From Epithemia pelagica (taxonomy: Eukaryota; Bacillariophyta; Bacillariophyceae; Surirellales; Surirellaceae), in NCBI GenBank assembly GCA_946965045.2, contig OX337238.1, forward strand, positions 62,001 to 126,000: a stretch of DNA of 64,000 nt, given 5' to 3'. The notes below the pieces were generated by a model. That model was not told the origin of the DNA, ran no database searches, and saw only the letters and a program-made list of their open reading frames with translations. Of the stretch, positions 31,120 through 41,993 are shown piece by piece. A program made the position numbers and the translations under genes. The stretch's first letter is position 1; every line of letters starts with the position of its first letter.

Positions 31120-33718
31120 CTAGCTTGGAGTCCCAGTCGTCTTTTTTTTTTGGTATGACATGGGCGGGATCGTATCAATGATACTATCGCTCCTCATGTC
31201 CGTGCCCTGATCGCTTTTTTCATTTGTAGGAGAGTCGGCGGTTGGTGAGAGTGAGGAGGAAGTCGTCCACGTGAATACTGATGACCTTGAGTCCGTTGAT
31301 CTAGTCGATATCGGGCGACAGAAGATGACTCTTTCGTCGTCGTCCGACTCATCAGTGCTGGGTTTGTCGTTTGTCTTGAACCGGTGGAATCTCGGTTTAT
31401 GGCGGCAGGCGCCATAAACCTCATTGCACTTGTTGATGGCTTGTTTCGGTTGTTCTCTAGTGAATTTCAAAATGGCTAGTCTTTCTTTCGCACATAGTTT
31501 GCAATTGCGTGTTCCGAATGTTTTCACTGTAGATAGGGGTTTCCCCTGCCAGAGGATTTCCACCTTGAGCTTGACGTGCTTCTTGATTTCCTTTCTCTCG
31601 ATCCCACGGGGTACCAGGCTTGCGAAACGGCTTGCAAAAGAGTCTGATTGTTTGTTGTGAACGACCAGGCTCTTGACGTCTTGAACGTGTTGTTGCATTC
31701 TTTTCTTGACGTGTTGTTGCGTGTTGCCGATATACTGCTTGCCGGACTGTAGGCAAGTGGCCTTGTAGACCACAATTGACCGTCTGCATCGTCCGCCGTA
31801 GGGGCACAGTTCTTTCTTCCTGCAGTTGCAATCCAAATCTTCGAAGTCTAGAGAGTTGAGACCGTCTGCCAGTTTCGCGTTTAGGTCTCCTTGGAAGTGT
31901 TCTCTGATGTTGTTAAACCGGTGGTATGACATCGAGACACGGAGCCAAGATAGCGATGGAAATTTGGCCTTTCTTTCCTTGATTATCTTATGGACCGGTT
32001 TGCGCCAAAAGTCGGTGAACCCGATTTTGAAGTAGATAGCGCGCTTTCGGTCTCTCTCTCTTCTCTTTTTCAGGGCTTGTGAGGCTGTGTCTGCCGCGTC
32101 TTTAGCCATTTGGTTTTTGGATGCGCCCAAGGTTGGAACATTCTCTTCTTTGATCAGTTTTGCGTTGGACAAGGCTTCAAAGTGGGTTGGGTAAAGATCT
32201 GAGAGTTTGCTGTCGGTGTTGTTTTCGTCAATGGACGTCAGCTTTGTCAGTCTTTTGATGACACCACTCGGAATGGCCTTGAAGCAGCCCGGTGTGTGGG
32301 CGCTGCCTTTGTTAAGGTACTTGAGTTGTTGGTTCTCTTTGAGATGCACCCTAAATGACAGCTCCGAGTTAGGGTTCCATAGCATTTCCATGTCGAGGAA
32401 GGGGAAGGCTTCAGTTTTAAGGATGGAGGTTGTTGGAGATTGGATTGAGGCTGGGTCGTGGTGGTTTGTGGGATCCCAGATGACCGCTGTGAATTTTAAG
32501 AACTCATTCCCAGCTATATCATTGACGTCTGACTGGAATGCGTGTAACCATTCTTGGATTTCCTTGGTGGATCGTTGCCCCTTGAACACTGCTAGACCGT
32601 CGTCTCTGTACATGCCAAAGTAGTGCATTGGATTGTACAGAGAGTCGTATGTGGCTTCGAGAAGATACGACATTACAAGGTCTGCGAGCCAAGCTGACTC
32701 ATACCCGCCAATTGTTAAACCACGTTCTTCTGGTTTAAGATCCCCATCGTAGAGGTAGTACTGATCTTGGAACATGATCAGGGTATTCGTCATACCGAAG
32801 TAGATGAGACCTAAACAAAGATTGATTGTTCTGTGGGTTTCGGGAGGTAGTGCATTGGCGTAGTAGAGTACCGCGTCGTAGATCAATTGGAATTTGATCG
32901 ACGGGTACATCGCCTCTGCGTCTACCGAGACAATTGTCGAGTTTTCGAAGTTGATAGGTAGGTTCTCAAGCTTGGTTTTGAGATCGGACGCTTGGACGAT
33001 GTTCCTTTGTCTGTAGTCCACGTCGTGTTCTTTGAACAAGTTCTTGATCCCAAGGTAGCCAATTTTAGGGAATCCTGCTGTAAAATTGGTGGCAGGGACT
33101 ACTAGGCGGGTTGGGAGTCTTCCGTCTGGTCCTGGTTTTTTGTGGTCCTTAACCAGGATTTTGGGGTTGGGGATTGCTTTGGATTGGACTTTCTCCTTGA
33201 GATACTCTCGTTCGTTGGTTGAGATGTATGGGTCTAGTTCTTGGATGAAGGAGAAGCAGTTGTCCACTATTTCAGTGAGTCGGTTCCTTTCGATTGCGAC
33301 TGCATTTTTGGCGAGGTGCTTGTTGATTTCTTTTGCATACTCTCTCGTTGACATCATTGCAAAAGAGTTTGTCTTGTCTGTGGGGATGATGACAAGATTG
33401 TGCTCTTTCAGCATTTTGAGAAGGTCCTTGAATTCCAACGAAAGTTTGCTTTCGTTTCGGCTTTTCTTGTTCGCAAGGGACTCGGCTAGGACTGCTTCTT
33501 CTACTTGCTTTAAGAAGCATTCGAGTTCGTTGGAGCCGACTGGAGCACTCTTCTTCTTGTTTTCTGGTTTCGCTCCGCTGTTGAGACCGGATTTGACGAG
33601 GTTTTTCTTGTCCTCTTCCAGTTCTTCTTCGTAGTTCTTGCCAGAATACGGGTCGGGCCATTGCCCTGTAATACGTGTACTATGGGATTTTATGTACGCT
33701 ACGTAGCTTTTGTACTGA
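31120..33718 (-). CDS. Penelope-like retroelement ORF: reverse transcriptase with GIY-YIG endonuclease
   Basis: The frame is open from 33718 to the stop at 31120 (about 866 codons) but lacks an ATG in its first 90 codons, so the true start or an upstream exon is missing from view. Counting from 33438, RT motif A is VSVDAEAMYPSI (171-181) and the catalytic box is FGMYRDDGLAVF (Y-R-DD, 277-280). Near 537-551 is the cysteine linker CNCRKKELCPYGGRC, a hallmark of Penelope-like elements. After it comes a GIY-YIG nuclease domain (VVYKATC at 556, QYIGNTQQHVKKR at 568-580). The C-end is Ser/Asp-rich. Function: target-primed reverse transcription, with nicking by the GIY-YIG domain. Upstream, 33986-33756 on minus encodes a Ser/Gly-rich stretch that could be a 5' exon; PLEs are known to carry introns. 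No internal stop is seen, so this copy may be recently active. Confidence 0.88.
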
Positions 33719-33990
33719 ACCTACTTAGCCGAACATGGATCGGCTTACCCAGCCCTTACCGCTCCTTTGCTTCTTTGCCTTCGATTGCAGAGCAACTTGT
33801 TGAACCTGAACCTGAAGAAGCTCCCGCGATTGTTGAAGAAGAAGACGAAGAAGAACCCCCGATTTGGCCCCTCGAACCTGAAGATCCGCCCCCGATTGTC
33901 GAAGAACTCCCCCAAGAACCGTTGCTGGGATCGTTTTGGGTCGGTGGTGTGCGTCGGTCGAGACGGTTGGAAGGTCGTGTGGTCAACTAC

Positions 33991-34381
33991 AGAGATTAGG
34001 GCTACCTCTTGATTAGCCTACTCACCATGGGCATTCGTGTCCAGATGGTGGGGACGAGTTACGAGTTTAGAGGCTCCTCTGATTAGCCTCAGGATTACAT
34101 GCAATACGGTGTTAGGGTGTGCCATTGTTGCCTGACAAGCGTCCATTGACGTCCTGTCGCCTCGTCCACCGTTCAAATTGTACGTACCTCCTAGAGATTG
34201 GGCTACCTCTTGATTAGCCTAGAGATTGGGCTACCTCTTGATTAGCCTAGAGATTCGGGCTACCTCTTGATTAGCCTACTTTTACGAGTTTGGGGGCTCC
34301 TCTGATTAGCCTCTGGGGTGTGCCATATAGTTGCCTGACAGGCATCCATTGATGTCCTGTCGCCTCACCCGTTCATTGTAC
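33991..34381. repeat. Tandem repeat block upstream of the Penelope-like ORF
   Basis: A 28-29-bp unit (AGAGATTGGGCTACCTCTTG..., ending GATTAGCCT) occurs once at 33991-34019 and three times in tandem at 34193-34277. A longer module is also duplicated: TACGAGTTT...GGCTCCTCTGATTAGCCT...TTGCCTGACA...CATTGA.GTCCTGTCGCCTC at 34056-34186 and 34284-34381. Its place on the 5' side of the element fits the partial tandem duplications (pseudo-LTRs) often seen with Penelope-like elements. Confidence 0.8.
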
Positions 34382-34629
34382 AGCCGCGTTGACGTCGCGA
34401 GCGGGCTTTCCACCAAGAGCTGTACACAGTAGACTACCCACTCCTAGCTTCAATCAAGGACAACAATGACCACGACGGCAAGGCGGCCAATGAGGACGAT
34501 GACGATGAGTCTAGTGGGTCGTCGCTCCTGGTCGTTGTTGCATCATGACAATCGTCGTTGTCTCCAAAGCCAACCGTCGGTCCTGTGGATGAGTGCACAC
34601 CACAACAAGAAGCCACTGATGACCATGAA

Positions 34630-35980
34630 ACGTTGCATGTGAACGTGGAAGGCCAAAGGTTGGACATGACAACACGACATGAACCATAGAACTTTTATTC
34701 TCCGTCGAAATTCTGAGGCGAGTACGTAGTAAACAGCAGGAATCTTTCGTGTGAATGTGTCTCCGAATGAGACCATTCGACCAGGGGGACGGTCGTTCCA
34801 AACCCGATTCATGGCGACATGACTTGTGCCAATCATGGTTCATGCTCCACGTTGAGCTACTACACCACATGTCTGATGGGGACTGGCCAAACCTCGGATC
34901 ACCCACTGTCTGTTTTTTGTAGGTCTCGCAATCAAACCATGTAACCTTCCAAAGATGGCCAGTCTCCCTTGCCAGTGCTCCCCGTCGGTGTCTCGTTCCT
35001 CTGGAGCATGTTGAGTGGCTGTAGAGGTGCAAAGTCCCTCATGAGCAATCTCTGTCGTTCGGTTTCATGCTCCACCTTAACCACTCCACTCCATGTCTGG
35101 TGAGAACTGGCGAAACAACCTTGGATCACCTACTATCTGTTGTGTGTTCAATGTATGTTCGATCAAAGGCATCTGATTCTCCTATTAAACCATGCAATCT
35201 GCAAAAGATGATCATTCACCCTTGCCAGTGTTCCCGGTCGGTGTCTCGTTCCTCGGGAGCATGTTGAGTGGTTGAAACAGCCGTAGAGGTGCAAAGACCC
35301 TCATCCAGAGCGATACGTGTGGATTTTACTACGCGTGATCTCAACAAATCAGCGTTCATGTTTTTCTCGCATCACCCCCATGGATTTTGTGATCGACGAA
35401 AGAGTTATTAGCTGCTGCACCAGGTCCTTTTCACAAGATCGTGGAAAATCTTGCTGGAACCATTTTGCAGTCACGAGGTCGCCATGCATCGCATGAACAT
35501 GGGTATAATGTGTATCCGCCATGCATCGCATGAACATGGGTAAAATGTGTATCCATGGGTAAAATGTGTGTCATTTTTTCTCGAGTAGCTGCAATATGTA
35601 GTCCGCGAATGATGGTCCGCAGAACGCGCATGTCGTACGATAAACCTGAGACCGTCGCCCACACAGACCATCATCTCCTTTTGTTCAGTTCCAACGACTT
35701 AAGAGGATTGTTGGCATCGCGAATGATTGGAATCTTGCTCGCATCTCCATGTTCCAATCGCGCCTCGGTCAATTCCGTCATGAGCGAGGGTTGCGAGCCT
35801 TCATGCCGACTTGATATGCTTGGCTTCGGCTTCCAGGCCCACACGCTCAAGCTAACAAGCACGATTGTTGTCTTTTCCAAGCCAAACATGGTATTGAAAC
35901 GGATGTATGATTCGATCAAGGGGCTGCTTTAGATCCAGAGAGATTGACGCTTGTTCACAGCCGAAAACGAAAGGGGTGCG
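34630..35980. repeat. Segmental duplication, copy 2 (decayed)
   Basis: Diverged direct copy of about 9030-10870, with matching landmarks in the same order, smaller through deletions. Contains its own 37-bp duplication (GCCATGCATCGCATGAACAT at 35481 and 35518) absent from copy 1. Both retroelements of the window lie between the two copies. Confidence 0.75.
35580..35889 (-). pseudogene. Broken copy of the YbaB-like plastid protein gene
   Basis: Begins MFGLEKTTIVLVSLSVWAW at 35889, matching the presequence of the gene at 10153-10728, then jumps by deletion past the cleavage-site region to LTELTEARLEHGDASK-type sequence (written on the minus strand at about 35790-35720), then RDANNPLKSLE, after which the frame ends early (35671). 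The remaining nucleotides to about 35580 still resemble the 3' part (ACCATCATCTCCTTTTGT). It lacks the plastid motif A-x-A-F and the C-terminal helix. Confidence 0.85.
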
Positions 35981-36696
35981 TGTTGCGTGTGCGACATGGA
36001 CGCAAGCAAAATGGCTGGGTAGTATGACGTCATGTACGTGACAACCTTTTCCCTGCTACCTACCCCATCAATCGACGTTTGGCTACCTGTACTCTCACTC
36101 ATTCGCCTCCAGTCGATTCCAAGTGCCAACACGCTATCTTATCAAAATATAAAGCAAATCGGATATCCAAGAAGGAGAACATTCTCTCTCACTCTTTTCG
36201 GAAACTGTTGATAATGGTATATAGTCTTTACAGTCGGTAGATTGTCGGTAGTTTGTGTGCCAATCCTCTATTATCGCAAATCGAGGGACTGATACACCAA
36301 CATTGCGAGAGACCGCATCCATCACGGCCTTGTGGTGGAACTGCAATGGAGAACCAAAGAGAGTACCGCCACGAAATCTACTCTTCAAATTCGCTGCAAG
36401 CCGCAGGCAACGTCGCGCGACAAATCTAGTGTTGCCATGTTTCTCCATTCCACCAACCAAACAGCTCACGGTCCGTGGAGAGAATATAGTCCCCTACTAG
36501 CTAGCATACTCCTCTAGAGATTACCAGAAGAAGAAGGACACATCCAGGGAAAGCAACTTTTTATTCCTAGTATGGTGAAAGCTTTGTATACCCCTAGTCT
36601 GGATCTGTCGCATTGTTGTTGGACATGGTCGAGGATCAATCATGGACAGACAACAAAAAACGAGACTTGTGGTTGTTGCGCCACATGGATTCACGA
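35981..36696. other. Intergenic, no supported gene
   Basis: Short frames on both strands (for example 36134-36469 minus) lack domains. The right part is likely the 3' flank of the gene ending at 36697. Confidence 0.4.
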
Positions 36697-38632
36697 TTAC
36701 AGGGCATCACCTCCTCCTCCAAGGGCGCTCGTACGACGAGTGAGGGGGTTCATGGTACTACTCGTGGATGCAGCGGCCGGTTTGCGGTCGTATTCCAATT
36801 GCGAAATAGCGGAACGTTCCGATTCGTCCGTCATTTGACTCTGCTTCTTTTGCAACGTGACGGATGATTGAATATTGTCCAACAAGTCTTGTTCCGCATC
36901 GACCGTCTCCTTTTTATTGCTGGTAGCATGGTGTTGAAGGGAACTTTTGCGTCGTGTCAAGTGGCGCAATCGAGCCGCTTCCGTGGCCACACTGTAGGCA
37001 TTTTGTTTCTTGTTCTTGTTGTGGTGGCTGGTAGTTGTGAGTTTGGTAGTGAGAGTCGGTTCCGTCGTTTGGATCGTCGTGGCCGTGTTGGATAGTACCG
37101 CCACTGGTTCGTCGATTGTGGCGGCATCATCCGCCAGGTGCTCTTGTGGTTCGTGTTGTGCTTGTTGTTGTTTGCGAAGACTGTAGGTGCGTGTCAAGAC
37201 GGCATTGACATCGCTGGGCGATTGTGTATTGGCCCGGACCAACAAGGTTTGAATGGCGGCCCGATCCGTGGCAATATCTTGTTGAATGCGCAATTGATTG
37301 GCCGGTTCTTGAATGGGCAACAGTGCGGGAGTCGTACTATCCAACGATGAGGACAAACTCGTGTTTGTGGTGCTGTCGGTCCCACGGGCTGTACCTTGTC
37401 GTTGGGACAAGAGCAACGGCGGAGTGGCAGATTGTGTCACGGACGATTGACGACGTACCAAAAAGGAGGCATTGTCCACGACAGTTGGGGCCGTTTCACT
37501 TGTGCTGGTTGCCGAATCCTCATCTTCTTCCTCACTGCTATTCGAGGCATTGGATTGTAAGGTGGCAGCACTGGCTGCCATTTGTCGTTGTTGTTGTTCC
37601 GTCACGGTTCCAAACAGCATGGCCATGAGATCGGACCAGGCATAGTGTTTGAGCAAAAAGAGGGGCATGTTTTTGCGCGATTCTTCCTCCAATTCTTCTT
37701 CGTGTTCGGATTCGGCCGTAAAGGCATAGTGATTAATGTGATGTTCCGTCGACCAGGCCAACCACCGGGCATGGAGTTTGAAAATCACAAGGGCCACTTG
37801 TGACACGAGGGGCAAATTGCCATGAAAGTATTCGCCGTAATGATAGACTTCGATAGTCGTCGTGTCGTCGTCGTGGGTGACGGTGCGAAAGCCAAAATTG
37901 CACACCATATCCCAGGCCGTCCATCCCCACAAGGTATTGCGGAAACGTTCGCGTTTGTTGAACCATTCAATTTCACCCGTTTCCTCATTGGTGTCGTCCG
38001 AAAAGACCATGCTGACAATCATGGTGCCGGGAAAGCCCGTGGTGTGGACATGACCCTTTTCGTCAAATTTGCCATGGCGCATCATGAGTGTGCCCACAAA
38101 GGGGAAAATGCAAAAGAGTTCCATAAATTCTTCGCCACTAAGAGTTTCGTCGAGTCAAGGCAACAAGCAAGCAAACAAGCACGCGTCGTTTGAGTTTCGC
38201 ACCAAACAAAGCAGTCATGCAATCGAAATGAAGGATCCCTCTTTTTGGTTCTTACCCATAAAAGGTGGCCAAATCTTCCGGACTTTTGTGGGTCTGAAAG
38301 CGATATTCGTAAAAGTCATTTTGCGACCCAGTGGCACTGTGCAAGCCCGCCGCCACCATGGAGGCTCCGACCGTTCCCACGACAAACTTCCAGGGAACTC
38401 CGGGTTGTCCCGAGGATGATGGTGTCGCCGAGAGCAGGTTGGTGACCGTTGTGGTGGTGGCACTGGCCTGGCGGCAATTCGATTTGGATGCTGCCGCCAC
38501 AAGATTGCTGTTCTCCAGACGATTAATGCTGGAGCGAGCCCAGGAGGAAGCAAGGGCGGATGAGATGCGATTTGTTTGGTGTCGTGCAGAACGACCCTGT
38601 CGAAACAGCAAGTGTTTGGTGGTTGCAATCAT
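36697..38632 (-). CDS. Conserved-looking hypothetical protein, probable organelle membrane protein
   Basis: Two exons, 38632-38256 and 38137-36697, 605 residues. The start at 38632 gives a basic, Ser/Arg-rich presequence (MIATTKHLLFRQGRSARHQ), which fits mitochondrial targeting, followed by one hydrophobic segment (KFVVGTVGASMVAAG). The conserved-looking core spans the splice and continues with FPFVGTLMMRHGKFDEKGHVH, WGWTAWDMVCNFGFRTVTHD and a His-rich stretch (STEHHINHYAF). The C-terminal half is Ser/Thr/Gln-rich and likely disordered. The gene keeps a TNEETGEIEWFNKRERF stretch that looks like real protein rather than a chance frame. I do not recognise the family. Confidence 0.75.
38138..38255 (-). 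other. Intron of the hypothetical gene at 36.7-38.6 kb
   Basis: A 118-nt intron with a GTAAGA donor at 38255 and an ACTCTTAG acceptor ending at 38138. It joins ATFYG to GEEFMELF; both exons stop just beyond the sites. Confidence 0.85.
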
Positions 38633-39431
38633 TGGTAGGATGATGGTTGTCGTTGTTGTCGTGTGTTGGATGTAATTGAAAAATGTGAGATCGGCATTTT
38701 GAAGAACGACGACGATGACTCTTTGGTGCACGACTGGTCTCGTCGCGAGCATGTGGTACTCGGATTGAGTGGTTGCCATTGTGGGAAGTACAATCCTTTC
38801 TACACTATCAAAAATGTCAATGACGTCATCTTTCCTCGAGATTTCCATCGAACTGAGCTGGCAGTCGTTCCGCGCTCGCAGAAACGGGGTTGGCACGTGC
38901 GGTTCCAAAAGGGCGACCAACTGCGACCAAACGCCGGCCAGCAGGGTGAACCGACGGCGCTGAAATTGCATCCACCCCCCAAATGAGCGACCATGGCCGG
39001 ACGACAGCTGCTATGCCATGACAGCACTGTTCGTTTCGCAGATGGCGTTCCCTCCATTCCATAAGCCGTAACGCGAAGAGTCATCCCACCAGCCATGACG
39101 GCACCAGAGGGAGAGAACACGAGGACCACATGGATAGAAAGACACGCGCCCAGATCACATCTTGCGTGTTGTGGTTTGTAGTGCGGTTCGGATCCAAGCA
39201 TGATGCATGATAATGTATCGCAATCGAGATTCGAAACGAGAATGTTCAGGATTCATCATCTACCAACTCTATTGTAGTTTGTCATCTGTTGCCACTTTCG
39301 AAGCATCGACATCGACTATCGACTGCTCTCTATTGTAGAACTGGTTTGGTTGCTGCTGCTGCTTCCTCCTCTATTCTATCGCCTCACTTCCTTGTTGCTT
39401 CGACCCGTTCTCTTTGTACACACGAAACAAG
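38633..39431. other. Intergenic region between divergent genes
   Basis: The gene at 36.7-38.6 kb reads left and the one from 39432 reads right, so this holds both promoters. The minus frame stays open through much of it (to 38971) but shows no protein-like signal. Confidence 0.4.
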
Positions 39432-40513
39432 ATGAACCGTCACAGCCGCAGCAAACATGCTCATGTCCTGTTCCTCCTTCTTCTCGTGTGGGGCGGCATG
39501 TTGTGGAGTGGCAATGGAGCCTCTTTATCGTCGTCTGCGAACCGTACCAACCAATCCTTGGTGGTCGATTCTCACACTGCGAATCAAACGCTCGCCAAAC
39601 GACAACGTCGACGACGACAACAACGACAACGACACGTGACTTCCACCACCCACTCGTTGCGAATTCCCGATTCCAATACCAAACCGATCAAACCCGTGAC
39701 TGCCACCGAGCAGGAGGAACAGTATCATTCCCGCGTCCATCCCTGTGCCTGTCAACCGTCCTTTTATCGCTTTGCCCTCAACTTTTCCCGGACGGCCTGT
39801 CAGGATACCAACATTCCCGAAACGGCCAATCCCAGTCGCGGCATTTCCAGTGTCGAATGTCTCATTACCCCAGCCGATGACAATTTGCTTCATGACGACT
39901 TGGCTCCGTGGAAGACGATTCATCAAATTGAAATTCATGAATATGGCGACAAACCAGTCGAACATCCCTACCACGATCAAGATGGCGGTGTCCGCATTGT
40001 GGACGACAATCCCGTCAAGTCGCTCGTCTACTTTTTTGAGGCGGTACCCTCCCCGCCCTTGCAAGATGGCGCTTCCTTTTATTTTGATTCCATTTTGGTC
40101 GAATTGGAACGGAATGAAACCTGTTCTGCGCGACATTGTTACATGCCTCGACATTTGCATGTGCACTTGTATGGGGTCACGGACAATCCCTATGCGCCCC
40201 AACGAGAAATGGAAATTACCTGGCATTTTACCAAGGATTGCAATTATGTACCCACCATGCAAAAGGGACATTACATTGGACCACTCATTTTGGTACGTCG
40301 AAATCGAGTAGTAGGATTGTTGTTGTTGTTGTTGTCGTCGTGTGAGGCATGTCGATTGTACGCTCACACTGGAGTTATATTGCGTTGTGGCCCGTTTTGG
40401 TTTGGGTTTCGTTTGGTACTCAGACACGAGTCGGTGAACCCGCGGTGGCCTTTTGCAACATTGTCGGACAACACCAACCCGCCTTTACCGAAGCCGACCA
40501 GCACCTTCCATGA
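39432..40513 (+). CDS. Secreted hypothetical protein with His-rich motif
   Basis: Two exons, 39432-40292 and 40424-40513, 316 residues. ATG 39432 gives a signal peptide (HVLFLLLLVWGGMLWSGNGA). A basic linker follows (KRQRRRRQQRQRH), then a folded domain with four to six cysteines (HPCACQPSFY, RTACQDT, SVECLIT, NETCSARHCY) and a histidine-rich strand MPRHLHVHLYGV, ending TWHFTKDCNYVP. Exon 2 adds a conserved-looking end, VGEPAVAFCNIVGQHQPAF. Three N-glycosylation sequons are in the N-terminal 45 residues or near NFS/NET. The histidines could bind a metal, but I cannot name the family. Without the splice the frame runs on into low complexity to 40838. Confidence 0.75.
40293..40423 (+). other. 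Intron of the secreted protein gene at 39.4 kb
   Basis: A 131-nt intron, GTACGT donor at 40293 and TACTCAG acceptor ending at 40423, phase 0 on both sides. It contains a GTT repeat (about 40317-40340). Confidence 0.8.
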
Positions 40514-41183
40514 CTTGCATGTCGCAGAGCTAGAGAGAGAGAGAGAGGCAGAACGAGAGAAGGACGAATCCAAAGAACTATTTAAGTGGAAGGGTGTGGG
40601 AGAGAGTTTCCCCGACCATTTAGGAGAGACGGCAGCAGACGAGGGGAGGAAGGTCCTCGTTGTTGGATCCTTCTTGGACAGGAACGGAAGCAAGAATCCG
40701 AGATTCGGGTCGTTGTGGACGCATCGGACGGACATGGTCCAAGTACTTCTTCACAAAGAGCTCATTGCATATTATTATTTGATCTATAACACTCCGATCC
40801 ATTTGATTTGTATATCCAATACTACATGCGTTCCCTAGATATGTATCTTTTCTACTACTACTGCTACTACTACTCTGACATGGCTTAGATATATATCTAT
40901 ATATATAAGGGGCAGCCATGGTTGGGGGTTGTTTCATTTCTTAGTTTCACCACAGGACGTCCTTTCTTCTTGTCTACAAGAGACAATTCCCAATGCTAGG
41001 GTCATTCTCCAATCCTTCTCCTGTACTCATGGAGAACCGCTTCTTGGAGTGGAGTTCACGCACACGTGCGTTTCCGTGTGGTGCGCCAAACCCAGTGGTG
41101 GTTGGTCTTTTTTGTGCTCGCTTTCTTTCTCTCTTTGTTGTTGTTGTTGTTGGACAAACACACAAATATCCACCACGGTTGAA
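40514..41183. other. Intergenic region between convergent genes
   Basis: Downstream of the plus-strand gene ending at 40513 and of the minus-strand gene ending at 41184. Contains an AG microsatellite at 40533-40547, CTACTA repeats near 40855-40875 and ATAT repeats at 40890-40906. No gene supported. Confidence 0.5.
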
Positions 41184-41993
41184 TTAATGTTCCACTTCCT
41201 GTCCCTCGTGAAAAAACCGCAAGGATTCCTGGTCACAGGCTTGGGGAGAAATACACACGACGGCACACGTATTGCCCTTGAGAAATTTATCGGCGACACA
41301 GGCTCGTTCTTTGCTGGGTACATGAATGAGCATGGACTGACAGGCGGGTCCATCGGTCGATCGACTTTGAATGCATCGAATATAGCCCGTCTCGCCGACA
41401 TGAACGACCAATTCGTGCCGCGGCAGGGCCAAACCGTCCGACTCGGGTTCGACAGGAATCGAACAGGATTGCGATCCAAAACAACTCAGCAGGGTATCGG
41501 TATAAATCGTGGCTTCCACACACGAGTGTTGGGCCAAGAGCGCCGCGCCTTGTCCACAATACACATCGTGCGAGGGTTCGGCAAAATGGGCTCGAATACA
41601 CGATCGGGTCCCTTGGCATTTGACCACTTCATTGTCGGCAAAGGCCGTATCGATACAGGATTCTTCCTCCTTGCAATACACCTCCTTGCAATGGGCAATC
41701 GTCCAGGCCTCACAGGACAAAAAGTCGTTGCAATGAAAGGCATCGCGAATGCGATCGTACGAGACGGAACCATCTTTGGGTAATTTTTCCAAATCGACCG
41801 GGGCGCCCATGCCATCCAATACTTGACACGAGACATTTCGAGTGGTGTTCTCGAGTTCCTTTTCTTCTTCGGGAGGAGACGACTGTTTCTTCTTCTTTTG
41901 AGCCTCGACCGTATCCAACCACGCCATGGAACAACCGAGTACCAGTAGCAGGAGGCACCAGGGCCACGATCGTTGGTGTCGGATTCGAATCAT
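41184..41993 (-). CDS. Secreted 18-cysteine family protein (cluster member 1)
   Basis: 269 residues from ATG 41993 (MIRIRHQRSWPWCLLLLVLG), which places a signal peptide at the N-terminus; the frame is open further upstream to 42269 but adds no hydrophobic or conserved part. A charged linker (QKKKKQSSPPEEEK) precedes the first conserved Cys. Family landmarks in order: LPKDGSVSYD, SCEAWTIAHC, NEVVKCQGTRSC, SHDVYCG, CVEATIYTDTLLSC, ACQSMLIHVP, ACV, CAVVC and CD..SLRF. All 18 conserved cysteines are present. The repeating V-x-C-x4-(A/S)C-x2-A unit suggests a disulfide-bonded solenoid. Secretion is supported by the signal peptide; the function is unknown. Confidence 0.85.
   Translation of the reverse strand: MIRIRHQRSWPWCLLLLVLGCSMAWLDTVEAQKKKKQSSPPEEEKELENTTRNVSCQVLDGMGAPVDLEKLPKDGSVSYDRIRDAFHCNDFLSCEAWTIAHCKEVYCKEEESCIDTAFADNEVVKCQGTRSCIRAHFAEPSHDVYCGQGAALLAQHSCVEATIYTDTLLSCFGSQSCSIPVEPESDGLALPRHELVVHVGETGYIRCIQSRSTDGPACQSMLIHVPSKERACVADKFLKGNTCAVVCISPQACDQESLRFFHEGQEVEH

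Noticed and set aside
40929-41783. 284-codon plus-strand frame
   Set aside because: Antisense of cluster member 1; similar antisense frames over every family member (42925-43611, 44716-45432, 51175-52116) were dropped for the same reason.
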